Assembly: GCA_904420445.1 (NCBI GenBank)
Contig: CAJFVJ010000001.1
Coordinates: 788,162-852,161 of the forward strand
Length of the DNA: 64,000 nucleotides
Direction of reading: 5' to 3'
DNA from: Candidatus Adamsella avium
GTDB taxonomy: Bacteria > Cyanobacteriota > Vampirovibrionia > Gastranaerophilales > CAJFVJ01
How positions within the stretch are numbered: position 1 is the first letter of the stretch; every line of letters starts with the position of its first letter. Both the position numbers and the translations under genes were made by a program. The notes beneath the pieces were generated by a model. That model was not told where the DNA came from. It worked only from the letters and a program-made list of their open reading frames with translations, and made no database searches. This document shows positions 24,625-33,155 of this stretch, piece after piece.

Positions 24625-25365
24625 ATGCCGCAGTTTTTTGTGAAAAAATCACAGATAAATTCTTCTGAAATTCTTGTAGATAACCCTGATGATTTGAAGC
24701 ATCTTGTCAGTGTTTTGAGGATAAAAAAAGGTGATATTTTGAATTTTATTGATGAAGAAGAGTTTGTTTATGAAACAGAGGTTTCTGAGGTGTCAAAACG
24801 TTTGGTGAAAGCGCAGATTATCAGAAAAGAGAAGTCAAAAAGAAAGTTATCTTTGAATCTTACGCTCGCTCAGAGTGTTTTGAAAAACAACGCTCAGGAT
24901 ATAGCAATCCAGAAGGCTGTGGAACTCGGGACGCCGAGAATTATTCCGGTGTTGACAAAACGTACCGTGCCGAAGTTTTTGAGCGAAAAAGAAATAAGTT
25001 CGAAAATTGAAAAATGGAATAAGATTGCTTTTGAAACCTGCAAGCAGTGCGAGCGCTCTTCAATGCCTGTTATAGAAAGGATTGTCCCTTTGGAGGAGTT
25101 AAATCTAGATGAGTATGACATAAAAATTGCCTGCTTGGAGCGCAGCACAACTCTCCCCCTGAAAAAGCTGCTGAGGTCGATTGAGCATACAAAAGAGTCA
25201 AAAATTCTTGTTGTTATCGGTCCTGAGGGCGGATTTTGCGATGAAGAACTTGATTTTTTTGAGAAGAATAATTTCTGCGGAGTTACTCTCGGTAATTTGA
25301 TTTTACGGGCTGAGACTGCTGTTATTAGTGCATTGAGCTGTGTGATTTATGAATATGAAGATTGA
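24625..25365 (+). CDS. rsmE: 16S rRNA (uracil1498-N3)-methyltransferase
   Basis: A 246-residue SPOUT-class methyltransferase that methylates U1498 in 16S rRNA with S-adenosylmethionine. The N-terminal PUA-like domain includes 'HLVSVLRIKKGDILNFID'. The knotted C-terminal domain shows 'QDIAIQKAVELGTPRIIPVL', 'ETCKQCERSSMPVI', 'VVIGPEGGFCDEELDFFEKN' and 'VTLGNLILRAETAVISAL', which are family hallmarks. Length is normal. Its end overlaps the cca start by 17 bases. Confidence 0.95.
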   Translation: MPQFFVKKSQINSSEILVDNPDDLKHLVSVLRIKKGDILNFIDEEEFVYETEVSEVSKRLVKAQIIRKEKSKRKLSLNLTLAQSVLKNNAQDIAIQKAVELGTPRIIPVLTKRTVPKFLSEKEISSKIEKWNKIAFETCKQCERSSMPVIERIVPLEELNLDEYDIKIACLERSTTLPLKKLLRSIEHTKESKILVVIGPEGGFCDEELDFFEKNNFCGVTLGNLILRAETAVISALSCVIYEYED

Positions 25366-26737
25366 TGATGAAATATCAAAAAAAGTACTTTCTCTTATTC
25401 CAGAAGATATGAATATATTTTTGGTCGGCGGTTTTTTGCGGGACAAATTTCTGCAAAACGAGTCTTATGACAGGGATTATGTGCTGATTGGAAAAAATAT
25501 CATTCCAGCTGTTCGGAAACTATCTGAGAGTCTTGATGCGCATTTTGTTATGCTTGATGAAGAAAGAGAAATAGTCAGAGTTGTTCTTGATGATAAGATT
25601 AACTGCCTTGATTTTGCAAAATGCAGCGGGGAAAATATTTTTGATGATTTGAAAAATCGGGATTTTACGATAAATGCGCTTGCATACAATCTCCGAGAAA
25701 ATGTTTTGATTGATACCGAAAATTCTCTTGATGATTTGAAACGGGGAATTATACGTGCTGTTGATGAAAAAAACATGAAAGACGACCCACTGAGAGTTTT
25801 GAGAGCGTACCGTTTTTCTTCCCAGCTCGGATATGAAATAAGCAATGAAACTATTAATATGCTTGTAAAGTACAAACATTTGCTTAAGCATGTCTCGCAT
25901 GAGCGTATTAACGCTGAATTTATGAAGCTGCTTGAGGGAGAAAAATCTGCTGATGTTATCTCTGAGATGAAAGACAGCGGGGTGTTATTTGAGATTTTTC
26001 CGGAGCTGAAAGCTCAGATGTCAGTTCCACCGAATTTGCATCATCATCTGTGGTTGATAGACCATTCGATAGAAACAATCAGACAGATTGAAGAAAATTT
26101 TTCTTCTCAGCCCGATTTTGTGAAAGCTCATCTTCTTGAGGCTTTTGGGAGTACGAGCAGATATTCTTATCTCAAACTCTCAGCCCTTCTTCATGATTTG
26201 GGCAAACCTTCGACATGGACAATTGAAGAAGAAACGGGAAGACATCGTTTTATAAAACATGATGAAGTCGGAGCGCAGATGGCAAAGCCGATTTTGCGCC
26301 GTTTAAAATTCGGGAATGCGCAGATTGCTTATGTTCAAAAATTGATAAAACATCATATCTATCCTTCTCAGCTCATAAAATCAGATACATCAGAGAGAGC
26401 GATAAACAGGATGTATAGACGTCTTGATAATGAAGCGATTGATGTGATACTTCTTGCAGAAGCGGACAGACTCAGCGCAAGAGGTGTTGAGATTACTCAG
26501 GATATAGTTGATAACAATATATCAGGACTGAAAAAGCTTTTGGAGGGGTATTATGAGTTCAAGAAAAATCAGAAACCTCTTGAGAAACTTTTATCTGGAA
26601 CGGAGATTATAGAAATATTCGGAGTTCCTCAGTCGCCAAAACTCGGTGAGTTGATAAATTCCCTGAAAGAGGCTCAACTTGACGGCGATGTAGTTACAAA
26701 GGACGATGCACTTGAGTATATAAAGAGTCTTTTATAA
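25349..26737 (+). CDS. cca: CCA-adding tRNA nucleotidyltransferase with HD domain
   Basis: A 462-residue class II nucleotidyltransferase. The catalytic head reads 'IFLVGGFLRDKFLQNESYDR' with the DxD-type 'DRDYVLIG', then 'RDFTINALAYNL' and 'DDPLRVLRAYRFSSQLGYEI' (neck/primer-binding). An HD phosphohydrolase domain follows from about residue 265 ('LLHDLGKP', 'RHRFIKHDEVGAQMAKPILR'). tRNA-Asp in this window lacks an encoded CCA, so the enzyme is needed. A poly(A) polymerase role cannot be excluded from sequence. Two close ATG codons exist (25349, 25355). It overlaps rsmE and is followed by a hairpin terminator. Confidence 0.92.
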   Translation: MNMKIDDEISKKVLSLIPEDMNIFLVGGFLRDKFLQNESYDRDYVLIGKNIIPAVRKLSESLDAHFVMLDEEREIVRVVLDDKINCLDFAKCSGENIFDDLKNRDFTINALAYNLRENVLIDTENSLDDLKRGIIRAVDEKNMKDDPLRVLRAYRFSSQLGYEISNETINMLVKYKHLLKHVSHERINAEFMKLLEGEKSADVISEMKDSGVLFEIFPELKAQMSVPPNLHHHLWLIDHSIETIRQIEENFSSQPDFVKAHLLEAFGSTSRYSYLKLSALLHDLGKPSTWTIEEETGRHRFIKHDEVGAQMAKPILRRLKFGNAQIAYVQKLIKHHIYPSQLIKSDTSERAINRMYRRLDNEAIDVILLAEADRLSARGVEITQDIVDNNISGLKKLLEGYYEFKKNQKPLEKLLSGTEIIEIFGVPQSPKLGELINSLKEAQLDGDVVTKDDALEYIKSLL

Positions 26738-26791
26738 ATTGTATGTTCCGGTGATGAAGGATTTCTAAAAAAAGGTTATAGTAATAATACG

Positions 26792-26847
26792 AAAAATGCC
26801 TCCGACTAGTTTGGATAGAAAAACTATAAGTTTGAGAGGCATTTTTT
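26792..26847. terminator. Bidirectional terminator between cca and the minus-strand TPR gene
   Basis: Outer arms AAAAATGCCTC and GAGGCATTTTT around a 33-base loop that can fold further. Flanking A and T runs allow termination in both directions between two convergent genes. Confidence 0.7.
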
Positions 26848-26859
26848 GTGAAAAATTTT

Positions 26860-27288
26860 TTATTCTACAGATACAGCAGGGTCTTTTATGTTGACTCCCA
26901 TTTTTTGGAGTTCTCTTTTTGCTTTCGGAGCGAATGCTGTATCAGGGAAGTTTTCGAGTATTATTTGGAAGCAGTCGATAGCGTCATCTTTGAGTTCTCT
27001 TGCTTTGTAAATAATCCCGAGCTGGTAATAAATCGGGGCAAACTGAGGGTCTATGCTTATAAGCATTGAGTTATCAAGCTGCATTTTTATGTTAATTAAT
27101 TTTTCGTTATCCTGCGGAGAGAACAGACCATGGGCATAGATTTTTTTTCTCAGGTATTCTGTTTCTTCTCTTGCCTGCATAATTTGTTCTGCCGTCATTT
27201 TCTTTTGTTTTTTTGCAGCGAATGCATCGTTTGATATTCCTGCAAAAACACAGAGAGAAAGACACAATATTAAAAATCTTTTCAACAT
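26860..27288 (-). CDS. Exported TPR-like protein
   Basis: A 142-residue protein with a signal peptide (MLKRFLILCLSLCVFAG, AFA cleavage). A basic helical segment 'KKQKKMTAEQIMQAREETEY' precedes a TPR-like helix pair 'FAPIYYQLGIIYKARELKDD' / 'AIDCFQIILENFPDTAFAPK'. It is likely a small periplasmic scaffold; no partner is indicated. It is divergent from nagZ (90 bases) and convergent with cca. Confidence 0.75.
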   Translation of the reverse strand: MLKRFLILCLSLCVFAGISNDAFAAKKQKKMTAEQIMQAREETEYLRKKIYAHGLFSPQDNEKLINIKMQLDNSMLISIDPQFAPIYYQLGIIYKARELKDDAIDCFQIILENFPDTAFAPKAKRELQKMGVNIKDPAVSVE

Positions 27289-27378
27289 TACCCTCGACCC
27301 CGCCTAAAGTTTTTTGTTTATTTTTTATCTGATATTTTATAAAATAATTTGAGTTATTATCTTTCAACTTAGCATAAA

Positions 27379-28842
27379 ATGGACGCTCATTCAATAAAAA
27401 AACTCTTAAATAATATGTTTATAGCAGGCTTTCAGGGAGAAGAACCTTCTTGTGAAATCAAAAATGCCATCAAAAACGGTTTGGGCGGAGTTATTTTTTT
27501 CAGCGACAACATTCAAGAACGAGAGAAATTCAAAAATACCGTTGGTGAGCTCAAGTCTTTATCTGGCGGGGCGTTGATTGTATCGATTGATCAGGAGGGA
27601 GGATTGGTTGAGAGGACAATCAATCTTGATGATAAGGTTGATTATATTTCTCCTATGGGGATTGCGCAGAGTGATGATAAGAGTCTTGTGAAGTCGCATT
27701 ATGATATTCTTTCAAGAGAGCTGTCGAGTTTTGGAATAAACATGAATTTTGCACCGGTTTGTGATGTGAATACGGAGGAAAAAAATTCGATAATCGGCAT
27801 CAGGAGTTTTTCTCAAAATCCTCAAAGGGTTGGAGAACTTGCGGGAGAGGTTGTTGATGTTTTTCGCTCAAACGGAATTTTTTCTACAGCCAAGCACTTC
27901 CCGGGGCATGGTGGTTCATGCGATGATTCGCACAGAGGTATGGTTGTTATGGATTTGGATGTTGATGAACTCAAAAGAACGCACATAGCTCCATTCAAAG
28001 AGGCAATAAAACACGGTGTTGACGCCGTTATGGTCGCACATGCGATTTATCCTGCGCTTGATGAAAAGAATCCTGCATCTTTATCACCTGTGGTTATTTC
28101 ATATTTGAGAGAACAACTCGGGTTTGAGGGTGTTGTTATTTCGGATGATATGGTTATGGGGGCGATTGCAAAGTATTATTCTCCTGAAGAAGCATGTATC
28201 AAAGCGATAGATGCCGGTGTTAACATGCTGATTTTCAGGAATTACACAAAAGACAGTGATAAGCTTATTGAATTTCTAGCCGGATATGCTCTTGAACATC
28301 CGGAATTTTTTGAGAAAATAGAATATTCAAACGAAAAAATACTTGGGTTGAAATCAAGAATAACTGATAGGGATATCAAGTTTGATGTTGAAGATGCAAG
28401 GAAAAAAGTTTTTGAAATGTCGAAAAAGACTTTTGTTGTTTTAAGAAACAATATAAGTCTTTCAAAAACGGACAGGGTGTTGATATTGCGGCCGAGGAGA
28501 GAAAATATCCACAGTTATAAAACAGATAAATTTTTGGTTTCTGATTTGTGGGGGCTGAAAAATCCCTGCGAGATGGAATATTCTCTGAATCCTGAAGAAG
28601 AAGAAATACTCTCTCTTTGTAAACTGGCTGAAGGGTATGAGAGGGTGGTTTTTGTTTCTTATAACGCTGTATTGTTCGAGGGGCAGAGGAAGTTAATCTC
28701 AAGATTGAAGATTGATGCCGCTCTATGTGCAGGAGTGCCTTATGATAATAAATTTTTTGAGAAAATCCCCTTTCTCTCTGATATCTTCGGGTATAAGAAA
28801 TACGGCTTTTTGAACCTTAGAGATAGTTTAATAAATTCGTAA
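27379..28842 (+). CDS. nagZ: Glycoside hydrolase family 3 beta-N-acetylhexosaminidase (NagZ-type) with C-terminal extension
   Basis: A 487-residue protein. Residues 1-330 are a GH3 domain of NagZ type: 'IVSIDQEGGLVERT', 'SSFGINMNFAPVCDVN', 'IGIRSFSQNPQRVGELAGEV', the diagnostic 'TAKHFPGHGGSCDDSHRGMV' (His general acid/base loop) and 'GVVISDDMVMGAI' with the nucleophile Asp. It removes N-acetylglucosamine from muropeptides during cell-wall recycling. No signal peptide is evident, so it should be cytosolic. Gram-negative NagZ is usually about 340 residues; here a further 150-residue C-terminal domain is present ('RVLILRPRRENIHSYKTDKF'). Confidence 0.9.
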   Translation: MDAHSIKKLLNNMFIAGFQGEEPSCEIKNAIKNGLGGVIFFSDNIQEREKFKNTVGELKSLSGGALIVSIDQEGGLVERTINLDDKVDYISPMGIAQSDDKSLVKSHYDILSRELSSFGINMNFAPVCDVNTEEKNSIIGIRSFSQNPQRVGELAGEVVDVFRSNGIFSTAKHFPGHGGSCDDSHRGMVVMDLDVDELKRTHIAPFKEAIKHGVDAVMVAHAIYPALDEKNPASLSPVVISYLREQLGFEGVVISDDMVMGAIAKYYSPEEACIKAIDAGVNMLIFRNYTKDSDKLIEFLAGYALEHPEFFEKIEYSNEKILGLKSRITDRDIKFDVEDARKKVFEMSKKTFVVLRNNISLSKTDRVLILRPRRENIHSYKTDKFLVSDLWGLKNPCEMEYSLNPEEEEILSLCKLAEGYERVVFVSYNAVLFEGQRKLISRLKIDAALCAGVPYDNKFFEKIPFLSDIFGYKKYGFLNLRDSLINS

Positions 28843-28976
28843 AACGATTTAGCAATATATAACTGATTTGTGCAATAAAAATTTTTCTTGATAGAGTCAT
28901 AATACAATACATAAAAAGCTATAATATACCAGAATGAAAGCCTTTTTGTGCGCTTTGGCGAAGGCGGTTTTTGATT

Positions 28977-29159
28977 ATGAACATTGTGGAAGTTTTGAAA
29001 AAATTTGTTTATGATGTATGGGATTTTGACAAAAAAATTGATGCGACAAATCCTTTCAGCTCTGTGAATTATTGTAACAAAAAATATGTTGATTTCTTTA
29101 GCTATTATTCTCCTGAAAGGCGCTCTGTGATGGTGTGGGTCGAGGATATTGATGAGTAA
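28977..29159 (+). CDS. Small hypothetical protein
   Basis: A 60-residue, Tyr/Phe/Asp-rich protein ('VYDVWDFDKKIDATNPFSSV', 'KKYVDFFSYYSPERRS'). ATG at 28977 follows AAGGCGG at a plausible distance; the TTG at 28971 is less likely. I recognise no family. It lies between nagZ and another small gene on the same strand. Confidence 0.45.
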   Translation: MNIVEVLKKFVYDVWDFDKKIDATNPFSSVNYCNKKYVDFFSYYSPERRSVMVWVEDIDE

Positions 29160-29263
29160 TTTGCGAAATTGTTTACAAATGTTTACTCAAGATTTGTGGA
29201 ATATAACCGATAGAGAATAAAGTAATCAAAATGCTCGTCAAGTTTATTTATTTTGGAGGACAA

Positions 29264-29434
29264 ATGCAGAACAGTAACATCTTAAGTAATCTCTCAAACA
29301 AAGTCGACATGAACGAATTTTATGATGAGTTAGAAGGTGACATCGAGATGGTAAGCGGAGTTTATTATTCTCTTGCGAAGGTTTACAAAAAAGGAGGCAG
29401 CCGCAAATTTAAACATAATAAATGTTTTGAATAA
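29264..29434 (+). CDS. Small hypothetical protein
   Basis: A 56-residue protein starting 'MQNSNILSNLSNKVDMNEFY' and ending in a Lys/Gly-rich tail ('KKGGSRKFKHNK'). GGAGGA at 29255-29260 and ATG at 29264 make an excellent start. A strong terminator follows 31 bases after the stop, which supports a real transcribed gene. No family recognised. Confidence 0.55.
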   Translation: MQNSNILSNLSNKVDMNEFYDELEGDIEMVSGVYYSLAKVYKKGGSRKFKHNKCFE

Positions 29435-29465
29435 AAATTTTTTGAAAATTGAATATGCACAAGAT

Positions 29466-29497
29466 AACGGAAGACTTCTAGAAGTCTTCCGTTTTTT
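29466..29497 (+). terminator. Intrinsic terminator
   Basis: A 28-base perfect palindrome (AACGGAAGACTTCTAG and its mirror) followed by seven Ts on the plus strand. It ends the small-gene transcript and sits at the 3' end of the leftward gene at 29497. Confidence 0.88.
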
Positions 29498-30267
29498 TAT
29501 TTGACATTTCTGTTTTCAACCCCGAATCCAAAGAGGGCAAAGTCATATTTTGCAGGGTCAGAAGGGTCGCATTCTTTGAGGATGTCTGTAATCATCTCAG
29601 CTTTTTGCCAGTCATTTGATTTTCGGGAACAAATGCCAAGAACCTGAGAAATTCTTGCAACATGGGTATCAAGAGGAATGATGAGTTTTGCAGGGTCAAC
29701 AGATGTCCATAGCCCAAGGTCAACAGGGGGCTTTCTGACCATCCATTTTAAAAATAAATTAAGTCGTTTGCACGCACTGTTGTTAACAGGTGAAGGCAAA
29801 AGGAAATTCAGACCTCTCATTTGAGGGCAAAAGGATTTTATTTCTCCCGAAAAACCTATCAGCGCATTTTTTATGTTTTTGTCGTCTTTTTGGTAGTATT
29901 TAACGAACATATCCTCGAAGCAGTCGTATTTTTTCAGGCTTTCTGAGAGGCAGTGGAAAAAAGCTACCAAATCTTGAGATGATGTATAGCGGTAGTTCAC
30001 TCCATCAAAAATTTTTTCTCCTTTTTCGACAGTATATTTTTTGCAGAATTCATACGGTTCATATTCCATAAGTTCATGGATTTTATTTACTATTGCGATG
30101 ATGTGTTTTCTGTTTCCATAGGCAAGCGAAGATGCCACAAGTCCTGAGATTTCTGCGTCCTGTTTTTTTGAAAAGCGGTGTATGAACTGTATCGGGTCAT
30201 GAGAGATAAACTCTTCCGTTTCATATTTTTTGACAAGGTCATCAAGATGTTCTTTCAGGTTTTCCAT
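29497..30267 (-). CDS. TIGR02757 family protein (DUF2400)
   Basis: A 256-residue protein matching the TIGR02757 family by 'HDPIQFIHRFSKKQDAEISG', 'LVASSLAYGNRKHIIAIVNK', 'KRLNLFLKWMVRKPPVDLGL' and 'IIPLDTHVARISQVLGICSR'. The last part resembles the helix-hairpin-helix region of DNA glycosylases, although the function is not established. Its start overlaps the end of tadA by 26 bases, so it is the distal gene of a leftward operon with a histidine kinase and response regulator at the front. Confidence 0.88.
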   Translation of the reverse strand: MENLKEHLDDLVKKYETEEFISHDPIQFIHRFSKKQDAEISGLVASSLAYGNRKHIIAIVNKIHELMEYEPYEFCKKYTVEKGEKIFDGVNYRYTSSQDLVAFFHCLSESLKKYDCFEDMFVKYYQKDDKNIKNALIGFSGEIKSFCPQMRGLNFLLPSPVNNSACKRLNLFLKWMVRKPPVDLGLWTSVDPAKLIIPLDTHVARISQVLGICSRKSNDWQKAEMITDILKECDPSDPAKYDFALFGFGVENRNVK

Positions 30268-30709
30268 ATTCTTCCTCTCTGAGTTGTTTGAAATAATTTG
30301 TCAGTATTTTTGAACATTCATTTTCGAGTATGCCGCCTTGGATTTTTATTTTTGAATTCATTATGCGGCTCATGTTGATTTTAGACCCGAATGCTCCGTA
30401 TAACAAGTCGTAAGCACCAAAGTATACTTCGTTTATTCTGCTTAAAATTATTGCTGCAGCGCACATAGGGCAGGGTTCGAGGGTGACATAGAGTTTGATG
30501 TTTTTTCCTCTGAAGTCGCCTATTTTTTTGAGCCCTTCTTCTATAACAATTTTTTCCGCATGGTTGAGAGGGTTTGATGTGCGCTCTTTTTGATTTGAGG
30601 CAGCTGCAATCACCCTGTCATCGCACACGAGTACAGCTCCTATAGGGAGGTCATTTTGTGATGTTGAAGCTTCCTTAAGAGCCAGTGTCATAAACTGTTC
30701 GTTATTCAT
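30242..30709 (-). CDS. tadA: tRNA adenosine(34) deaminase TadA-type
   Basis: A 155-residue zinc deaminase that converts A34 to inosine in tRNA-Arg(ACG). The metal site is complete: 'NHAEKIVIEEG' (His and catalytic Glu) and 'LEPCPMCAAAI' (PCxxC). Also visible are 'LPIGAVLV' and 'RINEVYFGAYDLLYGAFGS'. The frame extends further upstream into the kinase gene, but ATG at 30709 gives the usual family length and overlaps the kinase stop by 8 bases. Other nucleoside deaminases share these motifs, but the overall match favours TadA. Confidence 0.92.
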   Translation of the reverse strand: MNNEQFMTLALKEASTSQNDLPIGAVLVCDDRVIAAASNQKERTSNPLNHAEKIVIEEGLKKIGDFRGKNIKLYVTLEPCPMCAAAIILSRINEVYFGAYDLLYGAFGSKINMSRIMNSKIKIQGGILENECSKILTNYFKQLREEEYGKPERTS

Positions 30710-32372
30710 CGTTGTCAGCAAGAGGAAGAGTGAATGTAACGGAAAAATCATTATGAGAAGAAAGCATAATTTTTCCGCCCATTGCTTCCACAAGTCCTTT
30801 CACAATAAACAATCCCAGCCCTGTGCCTCTTGTTGTTCTTGTTGTCGAGTCATCCATTCTTGTAAATTTATCGAAGAGTTTGTTGAGTTTCTCTTCTTCT
30901 ATTTGCTGGCATTCATTTTGTATCACAACTTTGGCAAACTGGCTGTCTGATGAGATATGGACATTTATCTCTGTATCAGGAATTGCATATTTGGCGGCAT
31001 TTTCGAGCAGGTTTATTATAATCTGCTCGACCCTGTCTTCATCAGCATAAACAAGCGGGCATTCTTCAGGCATGAATATATTTATTACCCTGCCTGTGTT
31101 GTGGCGCATAAACAGTGCTACATTATCAATAATCGAGGCGATGTTTATGTTCTCAGGGAACACTCGCAGGACTGAGGTTTCGATATCAGGGATGACAAGC
31201 AAATCTTCGACCATTCTGCTGAGGCGTTCCGTCTGGCGTTTGATGGTTTTGAGCGATTTAATTCTCATATCCTCGGTGATAGTGACATCATTTCTTAGAA
31301 GTCTTGAGGTATAACCTTTTATGCTTGTAAGCGGTGTTCTGAATTCATGGCTGACAGTGTCTATGAGGTTTGATTTGAAACTATCGAGTTGTTTGAGTCT
31401 TTCATTTTTGTCGTTGATTTCCTTATAGGAGTGGCGTATTTTATCGACCATTTTGTTGAATTCATGTGCGAGGAACATAACTTCATAAGGCGTCATGTAG
31501 TTGACAATCAATCTTATGCGTCTGTCGTAGTTTCCTTCAGATACTGCTTTGATTGCTTTGAAGAGCTGGCGTAAGTTTGTATAAAGTGAAATCATATAAG
31601 TAAGGCATATAACAATTATTGCGGCTGCCGCAGCAAGAGTCGCAACGATAATTTTGTATCTTGCTTCTTTTATGCCGTATTTGGTCACTTTGACTGGCGT
31701 TGTGACAACTACTTTCCAATTCGGGTTCTGGGTTTGGATTACCATATTCGGCTGGTTTTTGATTTCGAAGAAAAACTGAGGTTCGTCATTTTCAATTTTT
31801 GAGGGCATCATCTCAAGCAGCTGTTTTGTCAGCTCATCGTTGTAAATTGATGCAAAGACAAGGTCGTTGTCTTCATCAAAAACATAAAGACGGCGCTCTT
31901 TGTCGTTGAAGTGTTCGAGGACGTCCTGTCTGAACTTTTCAGTGTCGATAATTTCTTCAATATATTTTTTGTCGTTTATTTTGTAGGTAATTCTTATAAG
32001 CTTTTGTTTATTATCGTAGCTGACAGAGGGATTAAACTCCGTATCTTCAAGATGACTATGGTGTAGTTTGAGGGATTTTATTGAAGGGTCTTCATCTATT
32101 ATGCTTTTTATAAATTGTTTTTTCTTCGTTTGTGTCGGGAGATAGTCGAGAAAACCTGCAATTCTAATCAAAAGATTTTTCTTTGATTCAAGATTATTCT
32201 GGATGTATTGATATGAGTTCAGGGTGTTTATCTGAACAGAAGATTGCAGTTCTCTTCTGATTGCCTGTTGATTAACGTTTGCGATAATTAGCGTGCTGAC
32301 AACAAGCGGTACTATTACCGCAAAAATCAGTACGATAATTATCTGCTCGACTATACGAAGACGTCTTCTCAT
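30702..32372 (-). CDS. Membrane sensor histidine kinase
   Basis: A 556-residue kinase. One membrane helix at about residues 10-32 and another at about 240-262 enclose an extracytoplasmic sensor of roughly 205 residues, which has a Cache-like look ('RLYVFDEDNDLVFASI', 'NWKVVVTTPVKV'). A HAMP domain follows, then the HisKA box 'DTVSHEFRTPLTSIKGYTSR' and an HATPase domain with N-box 'EQIIINLLENAAKYA' and 'TRGTGLGLFIVKGLVEAMGG'. It overlaps the response regulator gene by 4 bases, so they form a pair. The stimulus is unknown. Confidence 0.93.
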   Translation of the reverse strand: MRRRLRIVEQIIIVLIFAVIVPLVVSTLIIANVNQQAIRRELQSSVQINTLNSYQYIQNNLESKKNLLIRIAGFLDYLPTQTKKKQFIKSIIDEDPSIKSLKLHHSHLEDTEFNPSVSYDNKQKLIRITYKINDKKYIEEIIDTEKFRQDVLEHFNDKERRLYVFDEDNDLVFASIYNDELTKQLLEMMPSKIENDEPQFFFEIKNQPNMVIQTQNPNWKVVVTTPVKVTKYGIKEARYKIIVATLAAAAAIIVICLTYMISLYTNLRQLFKAIKAVSEGNYDRRIRLIVNYMTPYEVMFLAHEFNKMVDKIRHSYKEINDKNERLKQLDSFKSNLIDTVSHEFRTPLTSIKGYTSRLLRNDVTITEDMRIKSLKTIKRQTERLSRMVEDLLVIPDIETSVLRVFPENINIASIIDNVALFMRHNTGRVINIFMPEECPLVYADEDRVEQIIINLLENAAKYAIPDTEINVHISSDSQFAKVVIQNECQQIEEEKLNKLFDKFTRMDDSTTRTTRGTGLGLFIVKGLVEAMGGKIMLSSHNDFSVTFTLPLADNDE

Positions 32373-33067
32373 AGTTCACCAAACGGAGTCAGCTTATAAC
32401 CGACGCCTGTTACCGTATGCAAAAATTCGGGATGTTTCGGATTAGTTTCTATTTTCTGTCTCAGTCCGCCTACGTGGACTCTGACCATTCTGACATCCTC
32501 ATCTTCGTCATATCCCCACACCTCATTCAACAGTGTTGTAAGGCTTACTGCTTTGTTTGCATATTGCATAAGACAGTAGAGAATTTCGAACTCCGTAGGT
32601 GTGAGTTTGATTATTTGTCCCTTGATTGATGTTTCGAGTGATTCCGGAAATAGTTTGATTTCTCCGAGTGAAAGTGTTTCATTTGTTGAGGTATTGCCTG
32701 CCGGGGCGTTTCTGCGCAACAATGCTCTGACTCTGACAAGGAGTTCCTGAATATCAAACGGTTTGACAAGATAGTCATCGGCACCGCAGTTAAATCCCTT
32801 AACTTTATCTTCGATTGCGCCTTTTGCCGTAAGCAGAAGAATAGGCACTTTTTTATTCACTTTTCTGATGTTTTGACAGACTTCAAACCCGTCCATTTTT
32901 GGCATCATGACATCAAGGATTATCAGTTCGTAGTCTGATTTGAGTGCCATATTCAACCCCATCTGTCCGTCAGTTGCCGTATCGATACTGAAACCGCTCA
33001 TTTCAAGGTCGGTTTTTATGAAGTCACGTATTTCTGCGTCATCATCAACTATTAAAAACCTGCTCAT
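32369..33067 (-). CDS. OmpR/PhoB family response regulator
   Basis: A 232-residue regulator. The receiver domain has 'FLIVDDDAEIRDFI', the phospho-acceptor Asp in 'LIILDVMMPKMDGFEV', the Thr in 'ILLLTAKG' and Lys in 'DDYLVKPFDIQELLVRVRAL'. The C-terminal winged helix has 'IKLTPTEFEILYCLMQYANK' and 'VRVHVGGLRQKIETNP'. It is the first gene of the operon with the kinase at 30702 and is separated from the upstream def operon by the terminator at 33068-33121. Confidence 0.95.
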   Translation of the reverse strand: MSRFLIVDDDAEIRDFIKTDLEMSGFSIDTATDGQMGLNMALKSDYELIILDVMMPKMDGFEVCQNIRKVNKKVPILLLTAKGAIEDKVKGFNCGADDYLVKPFDIQELLVRVRALLRRNAPAGNTSTNETLSLGEIKLFPESLETSIKGQIIKLTPTEFEILYCLMQYANKAVSLTTLLNEVWGYDEDEDVRMVRVHVGGLRQKIETNPKHPEFLHTVTGVGYKLTPFGEL

Positions 33068-33121
33068 AGAAAAATCCCTCTTTGTGTATGTCTTATTTTC
33101 TCACACTAGAGGGGTTTTTCT
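33068..33121 (-). terminator. Terminator of the def-fmt-zinc protease operon
   Basis: Arms AGAAAAATCCCTCT and AGAGGGGTTTTTCT (one G-T pair) around a 26-base loop, with a T run on the minus strand. It begins one base before the start of the response regulator gene and probably keeps the two operons separate. Confidence 0.65.
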
Positions 33122-33155
33122 CAATAATATGTAAAATTATGTTATGGTTCGTTCT

